From the NCBI GenBank assembly GCA_028293285.1, contig JAQGPC010000145.1:23172-87171 (forward strand): DNA of 64,000 bases. Direction: 5' to 3'. The notes below the pieces were generated by a model, which was not told the DNA's origin, did no database searches, and saw nothing but the letters and a program-made list of their open reading frames with translations. This document shows, piece by piece, positions 1-9,365 of the stretch (position 1 is the stretch's first letter; every line of letters begins with the position of its first letter). This stretch comes from Pedosphaera sp. (GTDB lineage Bacteria > Verrucomicrobiota > Verrucomicrobiia > Limisphaerales > Pedosphaeraceae). A program made the translations under genes and the position numbers.

Positions 1-671
1 CGGCGCTTATTGGCGTGGTTTGGGGAATTGGTCATACGCTTACTTTGGTACTGGTCGGCGGAACGATTGTTCTCTTTGGTGTGGTCGTTCCCAATCGGAT
101 TGGTCTCTCATTGGAGTTTTCTGTTGCCTTGATGCTGATTCTGCTTGGTGTATTGAACTTTAAAAGTTTTACGCGGTCCCTCAGGCAAACCGCCAATCCG
201 GTGGATGAACGCGTAAGTGATGCGTACCATGCGCATTCCCATTACCATGACGACTTTGTTCATAGTCACCCGCACAGTCATGAACCAGAATCACATAATC
301 ACGGAACAGGGGATCAACCTCCAACCTGGTTCGATTTGAGATTTGAGCGACTGGGTTTTTACCAAACCCTGCGCCCACTAATTGTCGGAATTGTGCATGG
401 CTTGGCAGGCTCGGCAGCCGTCGCACTGCTGGTGTTGCCATTGATTCAGAACCCCCTCTGGGCCATCGCCTATCTGCTGATCTTTGGTGTGGGAACGATC
501 GGCGGCATGATGCTTATCACTGCCGCCATTGCCTTGCCTTTCAGCTACACTGCGCGGCGTTCGGTTGCCTTTCATCGCCACCTCGGCTTCGCCGCCAGCT
601 TTATGAGTCTGGGTTTAGGCGTTTTTCTCGTTTACCAGATCGGCTTTGTGGATGGCCTTTTCACCAAATGA
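1..671 (+). CDS. Nickel/cobalt permease of the NicO type, 5' end outside window
   Basis: The reading frame is open to the left edge, so the gene is partial; the first internal start codon is a GTG at 15 and the true N-terminus lies upstream. What remains (about 222 residues) is a polytopic membrane protein with a GxGHTLT motif in the first helix, typical of NicO/RcnA-like metal permeases. A cytoplasmic loop around residues 70-100 is extremely histidine-rich (HAHSHYHDD, HSHPHSHEP), which fits Ni or Co binding. It overlaps hypF by four bases (stop TGA within ATGA), so the two are translationally coupled. Supplying nickel for [NiFe]-hydrogenase assembly is the natural role in this operon. A UreH-like membrane protein is an alternative name for the same kind of sequence. 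Confidence 0.75.
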   Translation, partial: ALIGVVWGIGHTLTLVLVGGTIVLFGVVVPNRIGLSLEFSVALMLILLGVLNFKSFTRSLRQTANPVDERVSDAYHAHSHYHDDFVHSHPHSHEPESHNHGTGDQPPTWFDLRFERLGFYQTLRPLIVGIVHGLAGSAAVALLVLPLIQNPLWAIAYLLIFGVGTIGGMMLITAAIALPFSYTARRSVAFHRHLGFAASFMSLGLGVFLVYQIGFVDGLFTK

Positions 672-3031
672 ATTGTGAACGTGCAAAAATCATGGTGCGT
701 GGCGCAGTGCAAGGTGTTGGCTTTCGACCGTTCATTTGCCGGTTGGCGACCGAGCTTCAGCTCAATGGTTGGGTGCTGAATTCCTCACAAGGCGTGCAGA
801 TTGAAGTGGAGGGTGAGCGGACAACTCTCGACCAGTTTTTGCTTCGTCTGGCACGGGAAAAACCTTCCCGCGCGATGATTCACACGCTTGAGCACTCATT
901 CCTAGATGCCGTCGGACACGACGGTTTCAAAATCTGCCGCAGCGATGAAGGTGGCGCGAAAACCGCATTGATCTTGCCCGACCTTGCCACGTGCGCCGAT
1001 TGCCTGCGCGAAATATTTGACCCGCACAACCGTCGTCATCTCTACCCGTTTACCAATTGCACCCACTGCGGCCCGCGTTTCACCATTGTTAATGCGCTTC
1101 CCTACGACCGGCCAAACACGTCAATGAAGCAATTCACGATGTGTCCTGAGTGCGAAGTTGAATATCATGATCTTCACGACCGCCGCTTTCATGCACAACC
1201 CAATGCCTGCCCGAAGTGCGGACCGAATATCGAGCTTTGGAATGCTGCCGGTCATCTCCTCGCCAAAAATAATGATGCCTTGTTACAGGCGGTATCAGCG
1301 ATCCAGGGAGGCAGGATTCTCGCGCTCAAAGGGCTCGGTGGCTTCCAATTAATTGTGGATGCTTGCGCCGAGGACGCAGTCCGGCGCCTGCGTGAATGCA
1401 AGGGGCGTGAAGAAAAACCGTTCGCATTGATGTATCCGTCGCTGGAAGCAATCAAGCTCGACTGCCAGGTTTCTGAACTCGAAGCGCGGCTGCTGCTGTC
1501 GCCTGAATCGCCCATTGTGTTACTGGAGCGTCAATCTGAAATTTCCGTGACACCCTTCCGCAACGGGCAGTCTGTTATTGCATCATCGGTCGCTCCACAT
1601 AATCCCTGTCTGGGTGTGATGCTCCCTTATACGCCATTGCATCATCTATTCCTGCGTAAATTTGGTTCCCCGATTGTTGCCACCAGCGGCAATCTGGCCA
1701 ATGAGCCAATTTGCATCGACGAGCAGGAAGCATTGGAGCGGCTCCACGGCATTGCGGATCTCTTTCTGGTTCACGACCGCCCCATCGTGCGGCACGTGGA
1801 TGACTCCATAGTGCGGGTAGTGTTGGGACGCGAGTTGGTGATGCGACGTTCCCGTGGTTACGCCCCCTTGCCGATACATCTCAAGGAACAGTTGCCCAAC
1901 ATCCTCGCAGTCGGTGCTCATCTGAAAAACACCGTGGCCATGAGTGTCGGCAGCGAGGTGTTCATCAGCCAGCACATCGGTGACCTAGAGACGAAAGAGG
2001 CTTACTCGGCATTTGGCAAAGTCACGGCGGATTTTCAACGCTTGTATGAAGTCACACCGGAGTTCACCGCGTGCGATCTGCATCCAGACTATCTTTCTTC
2101 CAAATTCGCGCATCAGGCCGGTGCACCAATTGTAACCGTGCAACACCATTACGCGCATGTGCTGGCATGCATGGCCGAAAATGAATTGGATGCCCCCGTC
2201 CTCGGTGTTTCGTGGGACGGTACCGGTTTTGGCACCGACGGCACAATTTGGGGCGGTGAATTTCTTTTTGTGGATGAAGATTCATTCAGCCGCGTGGCGC
2301 ACTTTCGTCCGTTCAAGCTGCCGGGGGGCGAAGCGGCGATCAAAGAGCCTCGACGCAGTGCGCTCGGCATATTTTATGAAATCTTTGGCGATGCACTATT
2401 TGAACATCGCGATCTGAGGTTGCTCAAAAACTTTTCCATGACAGAGCTCCGCATGTTGCGGCAGGCAATGGCAAAGGAAATCAATGCTCCCGTGACTACC
2501 AGCGCAGGACGGTTGTTTGATGCGGTTGCTTCTCTGATTGGATTGCGCCAACGGGCAAGCTTTGAAGGGCAGGCGGCCATGGAGTTGGAGTTCGCCACTC
2601 AAAAAGGGGTGGGAGAGTTTTATCCCTTCGAGGTGCAAAAAAATGGAACCATGTTAGTCGATTGGCGGCCGACGATTTTAAAGATCCTGGAAGAGGTTCG
2701 CCATGGACAAACAATCGGAACCATTGCAGCCAGGTTCCACAATACACTCGCTGAAATGGCCGTAAGTATCAGTCTTGAAGTTGGCATTCCGCGAGTCGCT
2801 TTGAGCGGCGGCTGTTTTCAAAATAAATATCTCACTGAACGGACGGTGCAACGGCTGCAGGAGGAAGGCTTCCGACCTTATTGGCATCAACGTGTGCCGC
2901 CCAACGACGGCGGGATTGCGCTTGGCCAAGTGATGGCAACCCTGCGCGCTAATCGCTCTAAAAAGAAAACGGAAGAAATGGTTGCACTTGAATCTCCCCA
3001 TGAGCACAGAGGTTACGGGTCAATCGGTTAG
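668..3031 (+). CDS. hypF: Carbamoyltransferase HypF
   Basis: HypF makes the thiocyanate precursor of the Fe-bound cyanide ligands of [NiFe]-hydrogenase by transferring carbamoyl from carbamoyl phosphate to the C-terminal cysteine of HypE. At 787 residues it is full length. The order is an N-terminal acylphosphatase domain (about 6-92, GAVQGVGFRPF), two zinc-finger-like CxxC pairs (CADC and CTHC; CPEC and CPKC, about 107-186), a YrdC-like domain (about 200-385) and a C-terminal Kae1-like carbamoyltransferase domain carrying the metal-binding HHYAH motif and a DGTGFGTDG loop. The ATG overlaps the stop of the upstream permease and hypC follows 23 bases later. The C-terminal tail of about 30 residues is polar and not conserved in the family as I know it. 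Confidence 0.97.
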   Translation: MNCERAKIMVRGAVQGVGFRPFICRLATELQLNGWVLNSSQGVQIEVEGERTTLDQFLLRLAREKPSRAMIHTLEHSFLDAVGHDGFKICRSDEGGAKTALILPDLATCADCLREIFDPHNRRHLYPFTNCTHCGPRFTIVNALPYDRPNTSMKQFTMCPECEVEYHDLHDRRFHAQPNACPKCGPNIELWNAAGHLLAKNNDALLQAVSAIQGGRILALKGLGGFQLIVDACAEDAVRRLRECKGREEKPFALMYPSLEAIKLDCQVSELEARLLLSPESPIVLLERQSEISVTPFRNGQSVIASSVAPHNPCLGVMLPYTPLHHLFLRKFGSPIVATSGNLANEPICIDEQEALERLHGIADLFLVHDRPIVRHVDDSIVRVVLGRELVMRRSRGYAPLPIHLKEQLPNILAVGAHLKNTVAMSVGSEVFISQHIGDLETKEAYSAFGKVTADFQRLYEVTPEFTACDLHPDYLSSKFAHQAGAPIVTVQHHYAHVLACMAENELDAPVLGVSWDGTGFGTDGTIWGGEFLFVDEDSFSRVAHFRPFKLPGGEAAIKEPRRSALGIFYEIFGDALFEHRDLRLLKNFSMTELRMLRQAMAKEINAPVTTSAGRLFDAVASLIGLRQRASFEGQAAMELEFATQKGVGEFYPFEVQKNGTMLVDWRPTILKILEEVRHGQTIGTIAARFHNTLAEMAVSISLEVGIPRVALSGGCFQNKYLTERTVQRLQEEGFRPYWHQRVPPNDGGIALGQVMATLRANRSKKKTEEMVALESPHEHRGYGSIG

Positions 3032-3054
3032 CAACAGAAAAGGAAACAATCAAT

Positions 3055-3357
3055 ATGTGTCTGGCAATTCCTGGAAAAGTCATAGAGATCGAAGCAGATC
3101 CACACGGCGTGAAGATGGCCAAGGCAAATTTTGGAGGCACCGTCAAACAAGTATGTCTGGAATATACCCCTGAAGTTCAACTCGGGGATTATGTCCTGGT
3201 GCATGTTGGCTTTGCGCTGGGGAAAATAAATGAAGCCGAAGCCCTCCGTACTTATAAGGCGCTCGAAGAAATGCAGCAACTGGGTGAGCTGGAAACCCCG
3301 GAGGTCAACCTGCCGCCGCAACCTGATATTCATGAAACAACAGGAATCAAATCATGA
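3055..3357 (+). CDS. hypC: Hydrogenase maturation chaperone HypC
   Basis: A 100-residue protein beginning MCLAIPGKV, the diagnostic start of HypC, in which the cysteine after the cleaved initiator methionine coordinates the iron being assembled. HypC forms a scaffold with HypD and delivers the Fe(CN)2CO unit to the hydrogenase large-subunit precursor. An AAGGAAA ribosome-binding site lies about 13 bases upstream of the ATG. The stop overlaps the hypD start (ATGA), the usual hypC-hypD coupling. The C-terminal 20 residues are Pro/Glu-rich and variable. Confidence 0.96.
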   Translation: MCLAIPGKVIEIEADPHGVKMAKANFGGTVKQVCLEYTPEVQLGDYVLVHVGFALGKINEAEALRTYKALEEMQQLGELETPEVNLPPQPDIHETTGIKS

Positions 3358-4493
3358 AATACCTTGATGAATACCGGAATGAATCAATGGCGCAAAAGCT
3401 GGTGAATGAAATTCGCCGCATCCTCACCAAACCGTGGGTCTTGATGGAGGTATGTGGCGGGCAGACCCACACCATCGTTAAGTATGGACTCGATAATTTG
3501 CTGCCGCCCGAGGTCGAACTCGTTCATGGGCCGGGCTGCCCCGTTTGCGTCACCTCGCTCGAGATGATCGACAAGGCTCATGCCATTGCCAGCCGGCCCG
3601 AGGTCATCTTTTGTTCCTTCGGGGACATGTTGCGCGTGCCGGGTTCCGAAGCCGACCTGCTCATTTTCAAATCGCGCGGTGCCGACATCCGCGTCGTCTA
3701 CTCACCCATTGACTGTCTGAAGATCGCGCGCGCCAATCCCAACAAGAAAGTAGTCTTTTTCGCCATCGGTTTTGAGACCACCGCGCCCGCGAACGCAATG
3801 GCAGTCTGGCAGGCCCGGCGTCAGGGCATAAACAACTTTTCCATCCTGGTTTCGCACGTGCTCGTGCCGCCCGCCATGGCTTCGATTTTGCAATCACCGC
3901 TGAACCGGGTGCAGGGATTTCTCGGCCCGGGCCACGTTTGCACGGTTGTGGGCTATCACGAATATGAACCAATTGCCGCGCGCTATCATGTGCCGATTGT
4001 CATCACCGGTTTTGAGCCGATTGACCTGCTGGAAGGAGTTCTGATGACGATCCGCCAGCTTGAAGCGGGACAGGCGAGGGTAGAAAATCAGTATGGCCGC
4101 GTGGTCAATCGAAACGGCAATCAAGTGGCGCAAGACCTCATCAATCAAGTTTTCGAGGTGTGCGACCGCAAATGGCGCGGCGTCGGATCGATCCCCAAAA
4201 GTGGCTACAAATTGCGTTACGAGTTCCGCGATCACGATGCGGAACGACTGTTCGAAATACAGGAAATCGATACGCAGGAATCACCTTTGTGCATCAGTGG
4301 TCTGGTGCTCAAGGGCGTGAAGAAGCCCCACGACTGTCCTGCCTTCGGCAAGGAATGCACTCCCCTGCATCCCTTGGGCGCAACCATGGTTTCCGCCGAA
4401 GGCGCGTGCGCCGCCTACCATGCTTATGGCCGGCATCTTCAAATCGAGAAGGATTCCAAACAGAACCAAGCCATGGCGGAGATTTCGCCATGA
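3354..4493 (+). CDS. hypD: Hydrogenase maturation protein HypD
   Basis: A 379-residue [4Fe-4S] protein, the redox-active scaffold on which CN and CO are attached to iron together with HypC. Recognisable signatures are [10 protein letters not shown] (about 32-41), [11 protein letters not shown] (about 60-70), the GFETTAPA segment, and the C-terminal cysteine-rich region ([15 protein letters not shown] then [11 protein letters not shown]) that ligates the cluster. All expected cysteines are present, so it should be functional. It overlaps the hypC stop and the downstream SIS gene by four bases each, showing a translationally coupled unit. Confidence 0.97.
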   Translation: MKYLDEYRNESMAQKLVNEIRRILTKPWVLMEVCGGQTHTIVKYGLDNLLPPEVELVHGPGCPVCVTSLEMIDKAHAIASRPEVIFCSFGDMLRVPGSEADLLIFKSRGADIRVVYSPIDCLKIARANPNKKVVFFAIGFETTAPANAMAVWQARRQGINNFSILVSHVLVPPAMASILQSPLNRVQGFLGPGHVCTVVGYHEYEPIAARYHVPIVITGFEPIDLLEGVLMTIRQLEAGQARVENQYGRVVNRNGNQVAQDLINQVFEVCDRKWRGVGSIPKSGYKLRYEFRDHDAERLFEIQEIDTQESPLCISGLVLKGVKKPHDCPAFGKECTPLHPLGATMVSAEGACAAYHAYGRHLQIEKDSKQNQAMAEISP

Positions 4494-5107
4494 GTGCAAT
4501 CACCGTTGCCAAACCGGCGGAAACCTTTCGCGAAAAAATTCTCCGCAAATGTGCTGAAAGTGTGGAGATGAAGCAGAAATTCTTTAATGAATACGCCGGG
4601 CAGATTGAGGTGATGGCCAAAGACATGGCCCAACGATTTCAGCAAGGCAACAAACTTCTCGTCATGGGCAACGGTGGCAGCCTGTGTGATGCGCTGCATT
4701 TCAGCGTGGAATTTACCCACCCGATTATCGAGAAGCGACCGGCGTTTCCCGTGATTCCTTTGATGACGGATATCGCCACGATGACCGCCATCAGCAACGA
4801 CGTTGATTCCAGTCGGGTGTTTGTCAACCAACTCCGATTACACGGTAAGCCGGACGATATGGCACTGGTCGTCAGCACGAGCGGAAAATCTCCCAACTTA
4901 ATTTATGCCCTCGAAGAAGCGCGCAAAAGAGAAATGCTGACCATCGCCTGGGCGGGTAAGGACGGCGGACGTTTCCCGCAGCTTGCCGACTATTGCTTTA
5001 TTGTTCCCTCCTACAGCATTCATCGGATTCAGGAGGTTCATGCAACCCTGGTTCATGTAGCATGGGATTTGATTCATATAGCGTTGGGAGCAGAGGATGT
5101 CATCTGA
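4490..5107 (+). CDS. GmhA-like SIS-domain protein of the hyp operon
   Basis: A 205-residue SIS (sugar isomerase) protein of the sedoheptulose-7-phosphate isomerase type. The sugar-phosphate binding loop [10 protein letters not shown] (about 62-71), the VSTSGKSPN motif (about 127-135) and the C-terminal [13 protein letters not shown] segment are all seen. The ATG at 4490 overlaps the hypD stop in ATGA, so the longer frame reaching back to 4160 inside hypD is not the gene. Its place between hypD and hypE, coupled on the 5' side and three bases from hypE on the 3' side, makes a function in hydrogenase maturation more likely than heptose/LPS synthesis; the actual substrate is unknown. Confidence 0.88.
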   Translation: MSAITVAKPAETFREKILRKCAESVEMKQKFFNEYAGQIEVMAKDMAQRFQQGNKLLVMGNGGSLCDALHFSVEFTHPIIEKRPAFPVIPLMTDIATMTAISNDVDSSRVFVNQLRLHGKPDDMALVVSTSGKSPNLIYALEEARKREMLTIAWAGKDGGRFPQLADYCFIVPSYSIHRIQEVHATLVHVAWDLIHIALGAEDVI

Positions 5108-5110
5108 TTT

Positions 5111-6211
5111 ATGATAACCGTGGCAAAGGAAAGAAACGGCGTTGGAATAACGAAAGGGGTTGAACCCGGCATGACGATTGGTTCCTGCCCGTTGCCGATC
5201 TCTGATCACAAGGAAATTGTAATGGCGCATGGCAGCGGTGGAAGGCTGACTCAGCAATTGATTCAGAAAATGGTGCTCCCACAGTTCAAAAATGAATTTC
5301 TCAATCCCTTGCATGATGGCGCGATGTTTTCGGTGAATGACACTAAACTCGCCTTTAGCACCGATTCTTTTGTGGTGAATCCAATTTTCTTTCCCGGCGG
5401 AGATATCGGTGAACTGGCTGTTAATGGCACCGTCAACGATCTTTCGATGTGCGGCGCGCGTCCACTCTATCTCTCAGCCGCGTTCATCCTCGAAGAAGGT
5501 TTTTCGATGACCGAATTCTGGCGGGTGATCCAATCGATGCAACGAGCAGCCCAGGCCGCCGGCGCCAGCTTGGTGACTGGCGATACAAAAGTAGTGGACC
5601 GGGGGAAGGGCGACAAAATATTCATTAATACCTCTGGCGTGGGCATTATTGATCCGCGTGTCAACATCCATCCCGGGCGTGCGCAAGTGGGCGATAAAAT
5701 CATCATCAACGGCCCGATTGCGGTCCATGGTATTGCCATCATGTCGGTACGCGAGGGACTTGAATTCGAAACTGAAATAGCCAGTGATACTGCGCCGCTC
5801 AATGGGTTGGTGCAAACCATGCTCGCTGCCGCTCGGGACATTCACGTCCTCCGCGACCCAACACGTGGAGGCATCACCAGTACTCTTAGCGAAATTGCCG
5901 AGCAGGCTGGCGTAGGCATCCGCCTCGAAGAAGCTTCCATTCCCATTAGCGAAGAGGTCAAAGGCGCTTGTGAGATTCTTGGCCTCGACCCGCTCTACGT
6001 CGCCAACGAAGGCAAGCTCCTCGCCTTCGTGCGGCCTGATGAAGCAAATCTTGTCTTGTCAGTCATGCGTAACCATTCACTGGGCAAAGAGGCCGCCATT
6101 ATTGGCGAGGTCGTTGCTGATCATAGCGGTTACATCACGATGAAAACTCGTGTCGGCGGCACCCGTGTGGTAGACATGCTTTCCGGAGAACAACTGCCGC
6201 GTATCTGCTGA
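5111..6211 (+). CDS. hypE: Carbamoyl dehydratase HypE
   Basis: HypE, of the PurM/ThiL fold, dehydrates the thiocarboxamide on its own C-terminal cysteine to thiocyanate and donates cyanide to HypD/HypC. The protein is 366 residues and ends exactly in the family's invariant P-R-I-C, the cysteine being the carbamoyl acceptor. The glycine-rich AHGSGGRLTQ segment (about 38-47), the STDSFVVNP motif and RDPTRGGITSTL are present. With the ATG at 5111 it carries an N-terminal extension of roughly 35 residues compared with a usual HypE; ATG codons at 5171 and 5222 would give more typical lengths. Last gene of the operon; a 13-bp hairpin follows. Confidence 0.96.
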   Translation: MITVAKERNGVGITKGVEPGMTIGSCPLPISDHKEIVMAHGSGGRLTQQLIQKMVLPQFKNEFLNPLHDGAMFSVNDTKLAFSTDSFVVNPIFFPGGDIGELAVNGTVNDLSMCGARPLYLSAAFILEEGFSMTEFWRVIQSMQRAAQAAGASLVTGDTKVVDRGKGDKIFINTSGVGIIDPRVNIHPGRAQVGDKIIINGPIAVHGIAIMSVREGLEFETEIASDTAPLNGLVQTMLAAARDIHVLRDPTRGGITSTLSEIAEQAGVGIRLEEASIPISEEVKGACEILGLDPLYVANEGKLLAFVRPDEANLVLSVMRNHSLGKEAAIIGEVVADHSGYITMKTRVGGTRVVDMLSGEQLPRIC

Positions 6212-6219
6212 TGTGGTCG

Positions 6220-6250
6220 GACAAGACTCGAAAATGATTCGAGTCTTGTC
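6220..6250 (+). terminator. Hairpin ending the hyp operon
   Basis: A perfect 13-bp stem (GACAAGACTCGAA at 6220-6232, TTCGAGTCTTGTC at 6238-6250) with a 5-base loop begins 9 bases after the hypE stop. The T tract after it is short (TTGG), so it is a weak intrinsic terminator or an mRNA 3'-end stabiliser. It sits between hypE and the convergent response-regulator gene and could serve both strands. Confidence 0.7.
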
Positions 6251-6310
6251 TTGGCCACCAACGTGGAACCGCCGTTGTCTCCAGCCCTGCATATTTTAGC
6301 CGGGAAAAGG

Positions 6311-6949
6311 CTATTCCCCACTCGCAGCCGACGAACTAAGCACCTCCAATGCCCGCAATGTCGCCGCCGTTCGTGTTTCAACACCAAGAGTTTCGAAAAT
6401 TTCCAGCACGTGCTTTTTAACTGTTGATTCCGAGTTGCCGAGAATCATCGCAATCTCCCCATTGGTTTTGCCTTGGGCCAGCCACAGCAGCGCTTCCGCG
6501 ACGCGGGGAGTCAGGCCCAGCACATTTTCCAACGGTTTCGCGGAATTAAAATTTGGTTTGAATTCCGGCCGCACTTGTTGCGATGCGCGTTCCAGCCGCG
6601 ACCGGATGGCATTCAGCAAATCGGCCTTGGCCACCGGTTTGGTGAGATAATCATCCGCGCCGAGGTTCATGCCGGCGCGAATATCCGGCTTTTCACCCTT
6701 GGCCGTAAGAAAGATGAATGGCACCGCTGACGTTTTAGAATTCTCGCGCAAGGCCTGCAGCACACCATACCCATCCAGCTCGGGCATCATTACGTCGCAG
6801 AGAATAAGGTCCGGACTTTCCTTTGCGGCCAACTCGATTCCGACACGGCCGTTTTCGGCCGCGATCGGATGAAATTTTTCGAGCCGGAGAATCGTCGTAA
6901 GATTCCGCCGCATTTCAGGTTCGTCTTCGATGACCAGGATTTTTTTCAT
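6311..6949 (-). CDS. Response regulator, receiver plus LuxR-type HTH
   Basis: A 212-residue two-component response regulator. Residues 1-120 are a receiver domain (acidic EDEP, phospho-acceptor D52 in LILCDVMMPELDG, lysine in YLTKPV). Residues about 145-205 are a LuxR/FixJ-type helix-turn-helix (LTPRVAEALLWLAQGKTNGE, then STVKKHVLEIFETLG), so it is a DNA-binding transcription factor. It lies 24 bases downstream of the PAS kinase on the same strand and is presumably its cognate partner. Nothing in the sequence says which promoters it controls. Confidence 0.92.
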   Translation of the reverse strand: MKKILVIEDEPEMRRNLTTILRLEKFHPIAAENGRVGIELAAKESPDLILCDVMMPELDGYGVLQALRENSKTSAVPFIFLTAKGEKPDIRAGMNLGADDYLTKPVAKADLLNAIRSRLERASQQVRPEFKPNFNSAKPLENVLGLTPRVAEALLWLAQGKTNGEIAMILGNSESTVKKHVLEIFETLGVETRTAATLRALEVLSSSAASGE

Positions 6950-6973
6950 GAATAGAGAATGGTTCAGTAGAGA

Positions 6974-9352
6974 TCAGGAGATAAACAGGGGCAGCCGTAC
7001 GGTAACTGCCGTGCCTTGGCCGGGCGCGCTATCCAATTCTATGGTGCCGCCGTGCCGGTCCAGGCAGCGTTTGACAATCACCAGACCCAGTCCGGTGCCG
7101 GGACGCTGGCCGACATTGCGCCCGCGTTGAAAGGGGGTGAAAAGCCACTCGCGATCTTCCGCCGGAATGCCGATGCCCCGATCGCGAATGACGCAGACCG
7201 CCTCCGTGCCGTTCTGCCGGACGTCGAAGGTAACCGGTTGGCCCGCTTCCGAATATTTTACCGCGTTTGTCAGTAAATTGGTGAAGATATGGCGCACGAG
7301 TCCTTCGTCGGCCCGCGCTTCGCCCGTGATGCCGCCGGTGTGCAATTCAATGGGACATCGCCGGTCCGTGACTGAAAGCAATTCATCCACCAGGCGGGCG
7401 CAAAGTCCGGGCAGGTCAAGAGGCTTGGGCTTGAATTCCATTTTGCCGGCATCAAACAGGCTCAACACCAGCACTTCCTCCATCATGTTGCCCATGCGCC
7501 GCGCATTGCGGGAAATGCTGTGCAGATGCTCCTGCCGCTCATCCTGATCGAGTCGTTCCAAGTAATCGGAAAGAATTTCCGCCGAGGACATGATGATTCC
7601 CAGCGGCGTGCGGAACTCATGGGAAACCATCGAGACGAAATTGCTGCGGAGCTGCCCCAATTCCTTTTCGCGCGCGATGGCGTTGTGCAATTCCGCTTCG
7701 GCGCGTTTTCGTTCGGTGATATTTTCCACGATGCCCCACATTTGGTCCTTGCCATCCGCGGCGGTGACCACCATGCCGTTTAACACCACCGGAACGCGAT
7801 GGCCGTCCTTATGAAAATATTCCTTCTCGTGCGGGCCGAAGCGACCGGTAGTGCGCAATTGTTCCAGCACGGCGAGTTCCGCCTGCTCGTATTCCCGCGG
7901 GGTCACATCCCAATAGGTCAATTTGGTGACCTCCTCGCGCGTATAGCCGATGATATTGGCGAAGGCCGGGTTGACCTGCACGAACGAGCCGTCCCAATTC
8001 ACCTGCGCCATCCCTAACGGGGACATTTCATAAAGCTGCTTGAATTTCTCCTCGGATTTGCGCAGTGCTTCCTCCGCCGCCTTGCGCTCGGTAATGTCAA
8101 GGGTGATGGCCTGGATGAGCGTACGTCCGCCGATCTCAATGCGCGTGAGAATGACTTCCAGCGGAACATCGCGCCCGGTGACGTGACGGGAAAGCCACTC
8201 GAACCGCGTGCTGCCGCGGGTCATGCATTCCGTGATGTGTTTTGCGGCCAGCACATCACTGCGCTGCCCGTCGGGCTGGAAGGGAGGCGAGATTTCGCTG
8301 GGATGTTTGCCCACAAATTCCGCCTGGCTCGTATAGCCAAGAATGCGGACAGCGGCCGGGTTCACTTCCAGAAATTGTTTATCATCGTGGAGCATCACAC
8401 CTTGGCTTGAGGCCTCGAACAGCGCGCGGAATTTCTGCTCCGAATCCCGCAACGCCTGCTCGGCGCGAATGCGCTCGGTGTTGTCAATGACGCTGGCCCG
8501 CAAAAGATTTCTTCCCTCCGCCGGCATCCGCACGAGGCGCACTTCGGTGTGGATCAGGCGTCCGCTGCTATGCCGATGAATCCATTCAAACACCGGAGTG
8601 CCGCCCGCCAGGGCTTCCCGGATTTTCTCACGCGAAATACTGGTTGAACGCCGGCCATTGGCCTGTAATTTCGGGCTGACATCCATCGGGGTGAGAGTGG
8701 TGAGTTCCTCCGCCGTGCAACCATACAGCCGGCAGGCGTTCGCATTGCCGATCAGGAAGCGGCCTGTGTCGCCATCGAACACCACGATGGCTTCCGGCGC
8801 ATTTTCCAACAAGGTCCGCAACTGGGCCTCGCTCGCGGCCAATTCCGCGGTGCGTTCGCTGATGCGCTTTTCCAGCGTTGTGCGCAGTTGCTGGTTTTCC
8901 GCCTCCGTCTTTTTTCGTTCGCTGATGTCGCGCCCGACGGAAAGCAGCAGGGGCCGGTCGCCGCTGCTGATGGGAGTCAGCACGATTTCCACGGGCAATT
9001 CCGTGCCATCGAAGCGGTTGAGCACCCACTCGAAACGATAGCTGCCCTGCGCGAAGGCCAGTTGAATGACCGTTTTCAACTTGTCCTCGGAGAGCGAGCC
9101 GTCCGGTTGATATATGGGCGAAATGAGCGCAGGCCCGCCGCGCAACAAGGTGGCTTTGTCTGGCGCACCCGTCATGCGCACGGAGGCGTCGTTTATGTCG
9201 AGAAACGTGCCCGTCGATGGATCCAGGATCGAAATCCCATCAGCGCTACGCTCGAATAACAGGCGGAACATGGATTCAGTCTCCATGATTTCGGGCGTGG
9301 CCGCATTGGGCCTTTCGTTCCATTTACGCTTCGCACTTTCGTCGTTAATCAT
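6974..9352 (-). CDS. Cytoplasmic sensor histidine kinase with four PAS domains
   Basis: A 792-residue histidine kinase with no membrane segment. Four PAS/PAC units are readable at about 26-150, 172-300, 305-430 and 433-555, each closed by a PAC-like DITERK or similar motif (DISERKK, DNTERIR, DITERKA, NITERKR). A coiled segment precedes the second PAS. The HisKA phospho-acceptor is in MVSHEFRTPLG (about 570-580), followed by a HATPase domain with the DRGIGIP and GTGLGLVIV boxes. PAS signals of this kind sense redox, ligands or light inside the cell; the ligand cannot be read here. It is followed by its probable response regulator and starts only 13 bases from the divergent secreted-protein gene. 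Confidence 0.94.
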   Translation of the reverse strand: MINDESAKRKWNERPNAATPEIMETESMFRLLFERSADGISILDPSTGTFLDINDASVRMTGAPDKATLLRGGPALISPIYQPDGSLSEDKLKTVIQLAFAQGSYRFEWVLNRFDGTELPVEIVLTPISSGDRPLLLSVGRDISERKKTEAENQQLRTTLEKRISERTAELAASEAQLRTLLENAPEAIVVFDGDTGRFLIGNANACRLYGCTAEELTTLTPMDVSPKLQANGRRSTSISREKIREALAGGTPVFEWIHRHSSGRLIHTEVRLVRMPAEGRNLLRASVIDNTERIRAEQALRDSEQKFRALFEASSQGVMLHDDKQFLEVNPAAVRILGYTSQAEFVGKHPSEISPPFQPDGQRSDVLAAKHITECMTRGSTRFEWLSRHVTGRDVPLEVILTRIEIGGRTLIQAITLDITERKAAEEALRKSEEKFKQLYEMSPLGMAQVNWDGSFVQVNPAFANIIGYTREEVTKLTYWDVTPREYEQAELAVLEQLRTTGRFGPHEKEYFHKDGHRVPVVLNGMVVTAADGKDQMWGIVENITERKRAEAELHNAIAREKELGQLRSNFVSMVSHEFRTPLGIIMSSAEILSDYLERLDQDERQEHLHSISRNARRMGNMMEEVLVLSLFDAGKMEFKPKPLDLPGLCARLVDELLSVTDRRCPIELHTGGITGEARADEGLVRHIFTNLLTNAVKYSEAGQPVTFDVRQNGTEAVCVIRDRGIGIPAEDREWLFTPFQRGRNVGQRPGTGLGLVIVKRCLDRHGGTIELDSAPGQGTAVTVRLPLFIS

Positions 9353-9365
9353 TCACACCTCAAAA

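Noticed and set aside
4160..4489. N-terminal extension of the SIS-domain gene inside hypD
   Set aside because: The extension is hypD sequence read in another frame; the ATG at 4490 overlaps the hypD stop and gives a normal-length SIS protein.
1..6250. Complete hydrogenase locus
   Set aside because: Only maturation genes are present; no large or small subunit, hypA or hypB is in this window, so the hydrogenase type cannot be stated.
9114..9365. Longer start for the secreted beta-rich protein
   Set aside because: This part is antisense to the kinase gene and would put 84 non-hydrophobic residues before the signal peptide.
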